A program made the position numbers and the translations under genes. This document shows positions 1 to 5,521 of a stretch of 5,521 bases of DNA, piece by piece. The notes below the pieces were generated by a model. It was not told where the DNA came from, ran no database searches, and saw only the letters and a list, made by a program, of their open reading frames with translations. Positions within the stretch are counted from its first letter, which is position 1, and each line of letters begins with the position of its first letter. Source of the DNA: Pseudomonadota bacterium (GTDB lineage Bacteria; Pseudomonadota; Gammaproteobacteria; Burkholderiales; Gallionellaceae); contig JAJXTL010000177.1 of the NCBI GenBank assembly GCA_021783855.1, positions 1 to 5,521 of the forward strand. The letters run 5' to 3'.

Positions 1-1
1 C

Positions 2-520
2 ATCACGCCCGCGACCTTGATCTACAAGGCGACTCCAGCCAGTTCTTTCCAGGGTCAGACTCCAGCCGGTCTCACCGGCACGGTGACGGGATTCGTTCCC
101 GGTGACAATCTTGCCAATTCTGCTACCGGCAATCTCGTCTGGACCACCAATGCGACTTCGGCCAGCACTCCGGGTCAGTATTCCATCGATGGAAGCGGCC
201 TTTCCGCCCATAACTATGTTTTCGTCCAGGATGCGGCCAATGCGCTTGATCTTACCGTGGTGGCGGGCGCGCTGCAGAATAGTTCCATTCTCTCCACCCA
301 GGAAAGCTTCTCTACCCAGGCGCCCAATCCTTCCCCGACCATCCAGGTGAACGGTCCTTCGGCGGCGGGCGGCACTGTGCCGAGCGGCAATGTCCTGATC
401 CAGACCGACAGTCTGGGCAACGTCACCGACACCAAGACCACCACGACCATCGGCAATCAGGGACCGCAACTCACCATCATCGGCGGCGGGGTGAACCTGC
501 CCGGAAACTCCATCAATTGA
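2..520 (+). CDS. C-terminal part of a TPS-secreted exoprotein (filamentous haemagglutinin-like adhesin, TpsA) with an MBG-type domain; 5' end outside window
   Basis: The frame is open from the left window edge and ends at TGA 518-520, giving the last 172 residues of a larger protein. Residues about 1-80 read as one MBG/YDG-type repeat of bacterial surface proteins, with the recognisable run LTGTVTGFVPGD, then a Gly-Ser/Thr-rich beta-type segment, QYSIDGSGL and NYVFVQ. The tail (about 85-172) is rich in Pro, Ser, Thr and Gly, has no membrane segment and has no sortase or autotransporter barrel. This fits a soluble secreted exoprotein that relies on a separate transporter. The gene immediately downstream is a TpsB transporter, which supports a TpsA role; the diagnostic N-terminal secretion domain would lie upstream of the window. 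A TTG at 17 could be taken as a start, but the reading frame and the MBG homology both extend left of it, so this is an internal fragment. What the protein binds cannot be told. Confidence 0.8.
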   Translation: MTPATLIYKATPASSFQGQTPAGLTGTVTGFVPGDNLANSATGNLVWTTNATSASTPGQYSIDGSGLSAHNYVFVQDAANALDLTVVAGALQNSSILSTQESFSTQAPNPSPTIQVNGPSAAGGTVPSGNVLIQTDSLGNVTDTKTTTTIGNQGPQLTIIGGGVNLPGNSIN

Positions 521-527
521 GGAAGAA

Positions 528-2177
528 ATGAAGAATAAAATCAGACCGATGGCGGCGCTGCTGCTGGTCATGCCGTTTTACGTCCATGCGGCGGTGCCCG
601 GCGCGGGATCGATCCTGCAGCAGATCAATCCCTCGCTTGCGCCTGCGCCATCGGGGAACCAAACCGGGCTGAGATTGCAGAAGCCATCGGGAGAAAAGAT
701 ACCTTCGACCATGTCGTTTCAGGTGAAGAAGATCAACATCACCGGCAACACCAAGTTCGATGCCGCGACCCTGCATGCGCTGGTTGCCGATGCGGAAGGG
801 AAGAATCTCACCCTCACCGATCTGGAAGGCTTCGCATCGAAGATCACCGATTACTACCATGCGCACGGCTATCCGCTCGCGCGCGCCATCATTCCTGCGC
901 AGACCATCCGCGACGGGGAAGTGACGATCGAGGTGATCGAGGCGAATTACGGCAAGGTGAAGCTGCAGAACCGCAGCAAGGTGGAGGATTCTCTGCTGCA
1001 ATCGACGCTCTCGCCGCTTGCGAGCGGAAAAGTGATCGAGCAGCAATCGATGGACCACGCGCTGCTGCTGCTGTCGGACATTCCCGGGGTGGCGGTGAGC
1101 GCGACCTTGCTGCCCGGGGAAGCGGTGGGGACTTCGGATCTCGTGGTGCAGGCCGAGCCCGGCCCTGCCGCAATCGGGAACGTGACGCTGGACAATTACG
1201 GCAACGCGTACACGGGGCGGGTTCGCGCAGGAGGCGCGGTGAGCTTTTTCAACCTGCTGCATCATGGCGACACGCTGAGCGTGAACGGGCTTTCCACCGG
1301 CTCCGGGATGAATTACGGGCGTCTGTCGTACGAGTCGGTGCTGAACGGCTACGGCACGACCGCGGGGGCAGCGTATTCAGCGCTGCATTACATCCTGGGA
1401 GATGCGCTTTCGAACCTGAACGGCCACGGCACGGCGCAGGTGGGCAGCCTGTGGAGCCGCCATCCCTTCATCCGCAGCCGCAAATACAACCTGTACGGAC
1501 AGATCCAGTATGACCGGCTGAAGCTTCAGGACCACATCGATGCGGCTTCGATCCGCACCGACCGGCATCTGGACGACTGGACCGCGACGCTCTCGGGGGA
1601 TCACCGTCATCTTGCCGGGATCGACACCTGGAGTCTGGCCGGGACTTCGGGGCGGGTCTCCTTCGACGATGCCGCGGCAGGCGCTGCGGATGCGGCCACC
1701 GCGCGCACCGCCGGGGGCTTTGCGAAATGGAATCTCAATTATGCGCGCCTGCAGGGACTCGGGGCGAACAACGTGCTGTATTTCGCATTCACCGGTCAGT
1801 GGTCGAACCAGAACCTGGATCCTTCGCAGCAGATGGTGGCGGGCGGCCCGTACACGGTGCGCGCTTACGACATGGGCGTGCTCTCTGGCGACGAAGGGTA
1901 TCTCGGCACGCTGGAATTTCGCCGCGAAATCGCCCGATATCACGGCAACTGGCAGGCGATCGCCTTTTATGATTCGGAGCGGGTGACGGTGAACCGGAAT
2001 CCGTGGGTGGCCGGGACCAACGCGGCGACGCTCTCCGGTGGAGGCGTCGGCCTCAACTGGGAAGGCGCGAAAGGCTGGAAAATGAAGACCTATCTCGCCT
2101 TCCGAACCAATTCCACGCAGCTCGTCCCCGCAGCCTCTTCCTCCCGCGCCTGGGTGGAATTCGGCAAGGGGTTCTGA
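528..2177 (+). CDS. TpsB-family outer-membrane transporter (ShlB/FhaC/HecB family) of a two-partner secretion system
   Basis: The 549-residue product matches the usual length of TpsB proteins, the outer-membrane beta-barrels of the Omp85 superfamily that export a partner TpsA exoprotein. A signal peptide covers residues 1-21 (MKNK, a hydrophobic core, then VHA/A cleavage). A POTRA_2-type periplasmic domain spans about 63-140 (FQVKKINITGNTKF ... ITDYYHAHGYPLARA ... VTIEVIEA), and a second POTRA-like stretch spans about 142-210. The rest, about 215-549, is alternating barrel sequence. It includes the family's loop-6 motif as VRAY (444-447; canonical VRGF/VRGY, so Gly is replaced by Ala), followed by GDEGYLGTLEFRRE (454-467). 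The chain ends in Phe, as expected for BAM-assembled barrels. The ATG at 528 has a good Shine-Dalgarno, GAGGAAG (519-525), overlapping the stop of the exoprotein gene, so the two genes are co-transcribed and coupled. A terminator follows. The substrate is most likely the protein encoded just upstream. Long antisense frames here are GC artefacts. Confidence 0.95.
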   Translation: MKNKIRPMAALLLVMPFYVHAAVPGAGSILQQINPSLAPAPSGNQTGLRLQKPSGEKIPSTMSFQVKKINITGNTKFDAATLHALVADAEGKNLTLTDLEGFASKITDYYHAHGYPLARAIIPAQTIRDGEVTIEVIEANYGKVKLQNRSKVEDSLLQSTLSPLASGKVIEQQSMDHALLLLSDIPGVAVSATLLPGEAVGTSDLVVQAEPGPAAIGNVTLDNYGNAYTGRVRAGGAVSFFNLLHHGDTLSVNGLSTGSGMNYGRLSYESVLNGYGTTAGAAYSALHYILGDALSNLNGHGTAQVGSLWSRHPFIRSRKYNLYGQIQYDRLKLQDHIDAASIRTDRHLDDWTATLSGDHRHLAGIDTWSLAGTSGRVSFDDAAAGAADAATARTAGGFAKWNLNYARLQGLGANNVLYFAFTGQWSNQNLDPSQQMVAGGPYTVRAYDMGVLSGDEGYLGTLEFRREIARYHGNWQAIAFYDSERVTVNRNPWVAGTNAATLSGGGVGLNWEGAKGWKMKTYLAFRTNSTQLVPAASSSRAWVEFGKGF

Positions 2178-2214
2178 AAGACGGCTGAAAAAACTGCTTC
2201 GTCGCAAGCTTTGC

Positions 2215-2256
2215 ACCCGTCAAGATCCCCCCCCGTTGATCTTGTCGGGTTTTTTT
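2215..2256 (+). terminator. Rho-independent terminator of the exoprotein-transporter operon
   Basis: ACCCG-T-CAAGATC (2215-2227) pairs with GATCTTG-T-CGGGT (2238-2250). This gives a 12-pair stem with one central T-T mismatch and a 10-nt C-rich loop. It is followed directly by a T run (2250-2256). It lies 38 nt after the tpsB stop codon and points the same way. The stem, loop and T tract are read directly from the sequence. An unusual detail is a run of eight C (2227-2234) at the base of the loop. Confidence 0.9.
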
Positions 2257-2287
2257 ATTACAACATTTACCCTCTTTTATTCTCCGT

Positions 2288-2311
2288 TATACGCAAAAAA
2301 TATGCGTATAC
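2288..2311. repeat. Short inverted repeat TATACGCA / TGCGTATA in the AT-rich region upstream of the recombinase gene
   Basis: TATACGCA (2288-2295) and TGCGTATA (2303-2310) are perfect 8-bp inverted copies separated by an A/T-only spacer of seven bases. The right copy extends to TGCGTATAC (2303-2311), which recurs exactly at 2426-2434 next to the recombinase start. The left copy extends to TATACGCAA (2288-2296), the complement of TTGCGTATA at 2425-2433. Repeated copies in both orientations beside an integrase gene suggest protein-binding sites: either an operator or recombinase/accessory-protein arm sites near the element end. There is no T tract after it, so a terminator is unlikely. Function is inferred from position only. 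Confidence 0.6.
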
Positions 2312-2424
2312 ATGGTAATTTCACCAAGCCCGTAGCTTCTCCTTCTTTGGGCTTTCTGGAACCTCTTGATTTCCCATGCCAAGACGAGGTTACACCCACT
2401 AGACTCAATTTTTCAAGCTTAGCG

Positions 2425-2453
2425 TTGCGTATACTTGCGAAACATTGCGCAAT
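2425..2453 (+). promoter_or_regulatory. Three TTGCG repeats at exact 10-bp spacing plus a palindrome: probable protein-binding array in front of the recombinase gene
   Basis: TTGCG begins at 2425, 2435 and 2445, so the copies are one helical turn apart and would face the same side of the DNA. The first is part of TTGCGTATAC, the word also present about 120 bp upstream. The third sits in the perfect 10-bp palindrome ATTGCGCAAT (2444-2453). The array ends 17 bases before the recombinase ATG and overlaps the proposed promoter. Binding there would therefore probably control expression of the operon, and the small HTH protein encoded in the operon is the natural candidate. It could instead be an integrase-binding site. 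The repeats are seen; their role is inferred. Confidence 0.55.
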
Positions 2454-2463
2454 ATGCAATAAT
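2435..2463 (+). promoter_or_regulatory. Possible sigma-70-type promoter of the recombinase operon
   Basis: A -35-like TTGCGA (2435-2440) and a -10-like AATAAT (2458-2463) are separated by 17 bp and match the consensus at four and five positions. Transcription would start about seven bases after the -10 box, at or next to the ATG at 2471. That would make the mRNA leaderless, which agrees with the absence of a Shine-Dalgarno there. The TTGCG array overlaps the -35 box and spacer. This is a weak call made by eye in AT-rich DNA. Confidence 0.35.
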
Positions 2464-2470
2464 TAACACC

Positions 2471-3622
2471 ATGAAGACAAATATCGTCACAATCGGCAAC
2501 GTGAATATGTCAGGGAACATCGAAGTCCTTGACCGTGACGGGCTTCATGGTGCTGATAGCGCTGGTCTGACTCACGCCGAGCGTGAGATGACCGAAATGC
2601 TTCTGACGATGTTCGAGCGGCGCATGCGAGGTGGTGCGTCGTATGCTGAGGGCACAATTGAGCTTGGTATGGGTGCAGTTCGTGGTTTCCTTAACTTCGT
2701 CAAACTTCCCCCGTGGGGGTGGTTGCCTCGTCATGTCGATGAGTTCATCAGTCACAAAGTCCTCCAGGACGACATTGGGTATGGAAGGCAGTCAACTTAC
2801 CTGACCTACCTGCGCCAGCTACAAAACATGTTGTTGAGTGACCGCGGCCTTTGTAACGAAATCCATCAGCGGTTCGGCATCCAGCCGCAGATGTTCGTCA
2901 ACAAAGAGAACTCCATCGCGATCAAGCGCAAAGGAAAATCTTGCAAGAAAATCATCAAAACACTTTCCGCTGAAGAGTGCCAGATGCTTATCCAGGAGTT
3001 CGACGTGCAGATCAAACTGGCTAAGCAAATCAGTAGCAAGGCTTACAAGACCTTGATGCGTGACAAGGTCATCACCATGCTGTTGCTGATGACAGGGTTG
3101 CGAGTTGATGAATTGGTCAATTTGACCATTCATAACTTTGCACCCGATGCCGCCTATCTCCATTTCGGTAACTTTGCCTTGCTGACCGTAATTAAGGGAA
3201 AATGTCACAAGACTAGGGTCGTCAGGCTCTACAACCCGCTCATCAAGGATTTGATGGAGTGGTATCAGGACAAAGTACGGACTGGGTTCCTAACCAAGGA
3301 AACAGAAGACTTCAATCTGCTCTTTCTGTCTGAACGTGGACAGAAGCTATGTACCGAACAAGTCCGCAGGATGCTGACGAAAATGGTTGCTGCTGCAGGC
3401 ATCTCGGTCAGGGTAACTCCACACATCCTTCGCCACACTTATGCAACGCAGATGGCGCCTATCATTGGGCCAGAAGCCTTGCAGGAACAGCTAGGACATG
3501 AGCACCTAAGCACCACCTTGGGCACTTACTACCACCAAGACCCACAACTCGTAGGCGACACGATTCGACAGGGCGTCAACAACTTTGCTCGCGCCGCCGC
3601 CATGATGACCGAAGGAATCTGA
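2471..3622 (+). CDS. Tyrosine recombinase / integrase (phage-integrase family) with complete catalytic residues
   Basis: This 383-residue site-specific recombinase would cut and rejoin DNA through a covalent 3'-phosphotyrosine intermediate. An N-terminal SAM-like core-binding domain spans about 35-135, and the catalytic domain spans about 165-360. Visible active-site residues are Arg211 in MTGLRVDELVNL, the beta-hairpin Lys (K244 in KGKCHKTRVV), H318-x-x-R321 in TPHILRHTYATQ, His343 in LGHEH, and the nucleophile in TTLGTYYH. The likely nucleophile is Y353, but Y354 is adjacent and the spacing is one residue longer than in XerC/D. The fold is therefore complete and the enzyme is probably active. 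The start is uncertain. ATG 2471 has no Shine-Dalgarno, TTG 2435 is in frame but lies inside the promoter repeats, and GTG 2501 and ATG 2507 are possible later starts. I chose 2471 because it fits the proposed leaderless promoter. The stop is one base before the next gene, so these genes form an operon. Composition is less GC-rich than the secretion genes, which suggests transfer. Confidence 0.92.
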   Translation: MKTNIVTIGNVNMSGNIEVLDRDGLHGADSAGLTHAEREMTEMLLTMFERRMRGGASYAEGTIELGMGAVRGFLNFVKLPPWGWLPRHVDEFISHKVLQDDIGYGRQSTYLTYLRQLQNMLLSDRGLCNEIHQRFGIQPQMFVNKENSIAIKRKGKSCKKIIKTLSAEECQMLIQEFDVQIKLAKQISSKAYKTLMRDKVITMLLLMTGLRVDELVNLTIHNFAPDAAYLHFGNFALLTVIKGKCHKTRVVRLYNPLIKDLMEWYQDKVRTGFLTKETEDFNLLFLSERGQKLCTEQVRRMLTKMVAAAGISVRVTPHILRHTYATQMAPIIGPEALQEQLGHEHLSTTLGTYYHQDPQLVGDTIRQGVNNFARAAAMMTEGI

Positions 3623-3623
3623 G

Positions 3624-4106
3624 ATGAAAATCACCCTCACTAATCGAATTGCCGTGCTGATACGCGAGAGGCAGATCAATAGCGCAAGCGAATTCGGCCG
3701 TCGCATGACGGCGGCCGGGTTCCCAATTTCCAGTTCGCACGCTTCGCGTTACGAAAAAGATTCAGCCCCGGCGTTTGACTTGAAATTCATCAATGCTGCC
3801 TGTAACGTGCTGCAATGCCTGCCGAACGATCTTTACAACATCACCATCGAGTTGGAAGAAGGCGAGTCGCTAGACCCGACTCTGGCATTGCCTCGACATG
3901 CCGTCGTTCTTCGTGCTGAAAGGACAGAGGAGTCAGCCACGGTTCTGCAGGCCGCGCCGGTAATTCCTCAAGCTACCCGAGTTCCCACCAAAAGAGGCGA
4001 TGCGACGAAGGACAGCAGTAAAGCACCTCTTAAGCCAGTGGTCAATCCTGATGAGGATACCGGCCCATCCGGCGTTCTCTTTCCATACGCAAAGCCAAGG
4101 AACTAA
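3624..4106 (+). CDS. Small XRE/HTH_26-type DNA-binding protein with a flexible tail, in the recombinase operon
   Basis: Residues about 5-78 of this 160-residue protein look like a Cro/CI-type helix-turn-helix domain. RIAVLIRERQI forms the first helix, SEFGRRMTAAG and ISSSHASRYEK form the HTH, and INAACNVLQCLPNDLYNI is the closing helix, which resembles the HTH_26 ending (a cysteine-containing 'L.c.p.DL'). The remainder, about 79-160, is acidic and then rich in Pro, Ala, Lys and Thr. It is probably disordered and has no recognisable domain. ATG 3624 follows the upstream stop by one base and has a good Shine-Dalgarno, AAGGA (3612-3616), within the end of the recombinase gene, so translation is probably coupled. 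Likely roles are autorepressor of the operon or a DNA-bending/directionality factor for the recombinase. Position suggests this but the sequence does not prove it. It ends with TAA in the same frame as the next gene. Confidence 0.75.
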   Translation: MKITLTNRIAVLIRERQINSASEFGRRMTAAGFPISSSHASRYEKDSAPAFDLKFINAACNVLQCLPNDLYNITIELEEGESLDPTLALPRHAVVLRAERTEESATVLQAAPVIPQATRVPTKRGDATKDSSKAPLKPVVNPDEDTGPSGVLFPYAKPRN

Positions 4107-4112
4107 GTCGCA

Positions 4113-5400
4113 ATGTCAGACCGGCAATGTCATCCACGTAGATGCTACGTTTGCTACGGCAAAGTCAGCAGCCGGGCAACCAACGATGGCCGACGCCATA
4201 ATTGCGTCAGTCTTGAAAAGGCTCTATGTGGGGGGCTGCCGGAGGAATGCTGGCAGCGTCAGCGCCATCCATACGTCTTGGATATTTTGGCGACAATAAC
4301 CCCCTATCGGCAGAGCGATCGACGAAGTGACAAGGCCCATCAGCACCGGGTTGATCTTGCCAAGTTGGTTCTGTCAGCGACAGCAGCGGGCCACTTGGAT
4401 AAAAAAAAGTTCTTCAACGGAGCGACGCCCTTCACAAACAGGCAGATCAACCACTTCCTGGATGCATTGCCGGAATCTTCTCCAGTGCGCGACTTGCTCG
4501 CTCAGCCTATCGCCGAGATCACACAGCCAAAAGTCCCGGAGAAGGCTCCGAAGCCTGAAAAAACCGCAGTGGAACTGCCGCCTGAATTTGAGAAGGCTCT
4601 GGGAATGTATGCCGAGGCGAGTAAGCTGCGTGCGAACTTGAAGGTCGAACGTGGGCACGATTACGATCCACAAACGGCGAGCCGCCGCCTGGAAGATGCC
4701 AGGCGGTTCTGCGAGTTTCTGGCTCAGTGCGGCGTAACCCGTTGGGCCAACGTTGCACCTCGCCATTTGGATGATTACATCGTCAATATGAATCGCCATG
4801 CTGCACAGCGCGCCTGGACATTCTTAAATTTCTTGCATGGCCGTGTACCAATGTTGGCCAAGATTCCGCGACCCCGGAATGCGCCACGTCACTCGGGGGC
4901 AATGGTCGCTTCGCTGGTGGATGCCAAGAATGCAATTGCCCGTCTGGCTAAGCACCCCGATCTACAGGTTAGTATTGCCGGGCTATTCCTAGCGATGTAC
5001 GCACAAACGATTACCCATAGTTGCACGCTCAAACTTAACCAGTTCCATCGTCAAGATGGAAGCTTGCAGGCGAAATTCCACGGTGACTGGATGCCCCTTG
5101 ATCCACTTACCGAACAGATTGTTTGCCAGTACCGGCCAGAGTACGCGGAGAGTGGCTATATTGGGCCAGATGAACCGCTTTTCTCTTACTCATGCGCAAC
5201 ATTGAACCAGAAAGTGGCCGCAATAGTCGGGGTGGCTCTCAAACCACTGCGCTTGGCCGCCATCTCCAACCTATTACGTTCAGGGATGACGGATCGTGGC
5301 GCTATCGCCTATTATCTGGGCGTCTCGATACCAACCATCGAGGATGTTGAGAGAACCACATATTGGGATCTGCAAAGCACGGTTTCACCCGAGATCGTCG
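4113..5400 (+). CDS. Degenerate tyrosine-recombinase-like protein with N-terminal Cys/His cluster; 3' end interrupted by an IS66-family element
   Basis: From ATG 4113 the frame is open for 429 codons to 5399 and meets no stop before the window edge. A Shine-Dalgarno-like AAGGAA (4097-4102) lies inside the end of the HTH gene, six bases separate the two genes, and both use the same frame. Near the N-terminus C11-x2-C14 and H29-x-C31 (plus C6) form a possible zinc-binding cluster. A Pro/Lys/Glu-rich linker (about 136-157) leads into a SAM-like core-binding domain (about 158-245; ASRRLEDARRFCEFLAQCGV). The catalytic-type domain is about 265-425. LFLAMYAQTITHSCTLKLNQF (291-311, helix written in full for alignment) matches the Arg-I helix of the upstream recombinase position for position, with Thr299 in place of Arg211. 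H-x-x-R is KPLR (377-380), so His becomes Lys and Arg is kept. LGH is LGV404. Y417 may occupy the tyrosine position. It is therefore probably catalytically dead and acts as a structural or targeting partner. The natural C-terminus was cut off at 5400 by the IS, although little of the fold appears lost. Confidence 0.75.
5393..5400. repeat. Presumed 8-bp target-site duplication (left copy) of the IS66-family insertion
   Basis: GATCGTCG directly abuts the IS terminus at 5401. IS66-family elements usually duplicate 8 bp of target, so the same eight bases would be expected just beyond the other IS end, outside the window. Only one copy is visible, so this is a prediction. Confidence 0.4.
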
Positions 5401-5521
5401 GTAAGCGTTCAACGGACCCACGTTGCCTTCAGCCGTCTTCTTTGTTTTCTTTTTTCGGGAAGGGCAGAAGTTCGTCGATTTTGCTGATGGGACAGGTGGG
5501 CAGTTTTTCCAGGGTGTCCTT
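5401..5521 (-). mobile_element. IS66-family insertion sequence, right (tnpC-distal) end; continues beyond window
   Basis: The segment starts with GTAAGCG, the typical terminal sequence of IS66-family elements. From 5429 on the reverse strand it carries the C-terminus of an IS66-type transposase that reads into the window from the right. The terminal inverted repeat probably covers the first 20-30 bases (from 5401). The exact length needs the opposite end. The terminus lies inside the open frame of the third cassette gene, and the protein similarity to tyrosine recombinases ends just before it. These facts place the junction at 5400/5401. The rest of the IS (tnpC body, tnpB, tnpA and the left repeat) is outside the window. 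Confidence 0.75.
5429..5521 (-). CDS. tnpC: IS66-family transposase (TnpC), C-terminal 30 residues only
   Basis: The reverse strand reads 30 codons to TGA (complement of 5429-5431). The peptide begins KDTLEKLPTCPISKIDELLP and has a short lysine/glutamate-rich tail. The pattern 'LE.LP..P.S.IDELLP' is the hallmark of the IS66 transposase C-terminal domain (DDE_Tnp_IS66_C). TnpC catalyses movement of the element together with the small TnpA and TnpB. The catalytic DDE core lies outside the window, so integrity cannot be judged. The stop sits 28 bp from the IS end, which fits tnpC being the last gene. The tail after IDELLP (KKENKEDG) ends in charged residues rather than the Trp-rich ending of many relatives, which may mark a subgroup. 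The forward-strand frame that continues from the interrupted recombinase-like gene across this stretch is antisense to tnpC. Confidence 0.8.
   Translation of the reverse strand, partial: KDTLEKLPTCPISKIDELLPFPKKENKEDG

Noticed and set aside
31..67. GACTCCAGCC repeated at 31-40 and 58-67
   Set aside because: Both copies encode TPA within the MBG-type domain; a short coincidental repeat in a low-complexity exoprotein and not a mobile or regulatory repeat.
513..1265. Long reverse-strand open frame (250 codons) opposite the transporter gene
   Set aside because: It has an Arg/His-rich product with no recognisable domain and lies wholly antisense to a clear TpsB gene; GC-rich codon use creates such frames.
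1377..2216. Second long reverse-strand open frame (279 codons) opposite the transporter gene
   Set aside because: Arg/Gly/Pro-rich artefact antisense to the barrel domain, and its start falls in the terminator region.
2326..2354. AAGCCC ... GGGCTT inverted repeat in the intergenic region
   Set aside because: Only six pairs with a 17-base loop and no T run; expected by chance at this length.
2236..2466. Open frame of 76 codons whose start resembles a signal peptide
   Set aside because: It starts with TTG inside the terminator hairpin, has no ribosome-binding site, and runs through the promoter repeats of the recombinase gene.
4401..4409. A8G tract that contains the A AAA AAG slippery heptamer in frame within the degenerate recombinase gene
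   Set aside because: The -1 frame gives only about 47 codons without a recognisable domain, and the zero frame continues into the conserved domains; programmed shifting is unlikely.
5296..5487. Forward open frame of 63 codons near the right edge
   Set aside because: It is out of frame with the recombinase-like gene, spans the IS junction and overlaps tnpC in antisense.
1..5521. Search for tRNA/rRNA genes, CRISPR arrays and riboswitches
   Set aside because: No cloverleaf-like or regularly spaced repeat structure was seen by eye; the window is almost fully covered by protein genes.

Overview
The window looks like a proteobacterial chromosome (probably a betaproteobacterium; this is judged only from gene families and composition). 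It divides into three blocks of different origin. Block 1 (about 1-2256, GC-rich) is the end of a two-partner secretion locus. It holds the C-terminus of a large secreted exoprotein with an MBG-type domain, followed 7 nt later by a complete TpsB/ShlB/FhaC-type outer-membrane transporter and a strong intrinsic terminator. The transporter would export the exoprotein.

Block 2 (about 2257-5400, visibly less GC-rich, AT-rich at its left edge) is a tightly packed three-gene recombination cassette. It begins with a regulatory region that has phased TTGCG repeats and an inverted repeat. Next come a tyrosine recombinase with a complete catalytic set (2471-3622), a small XRE/HTH_26-type DNA-binding protein one base downstream (3624-4106), and a large third gene (4113 onward). 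The third gene is easy to miss because its frame stays open to the window edge. Its product has an N-terminal Cys/His cluster and a tyrosine-recombinase-like fold in which most catalytic residues are replaced, so it is probably a non-catalytic partner of the first recombinase. An active integrase, a small HTH protein and a degenerate integrase in one operon recall multi-recombinase elements such as Tn554 (tnpABC), RIT elements and GInts (ginABCD). The gene order and the domain content of the third protein do not match any of these that I can name with certainty. This cassette is the most interesting part of the window.

Block 3 (5401-5521) is the end of an IS66-family insertion sequence in reverse orientation. 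It starts with the family's typical GTAAGCG terminus and contains the last 30 codons of the IS66 transposase (TnpC). It has inserted into the 3' end of the third cassette gene just beyond its putative tyrosine position, so the cassette is probably damaged. The other IS end, the rest of the cassette and any cargo lie outside the window.
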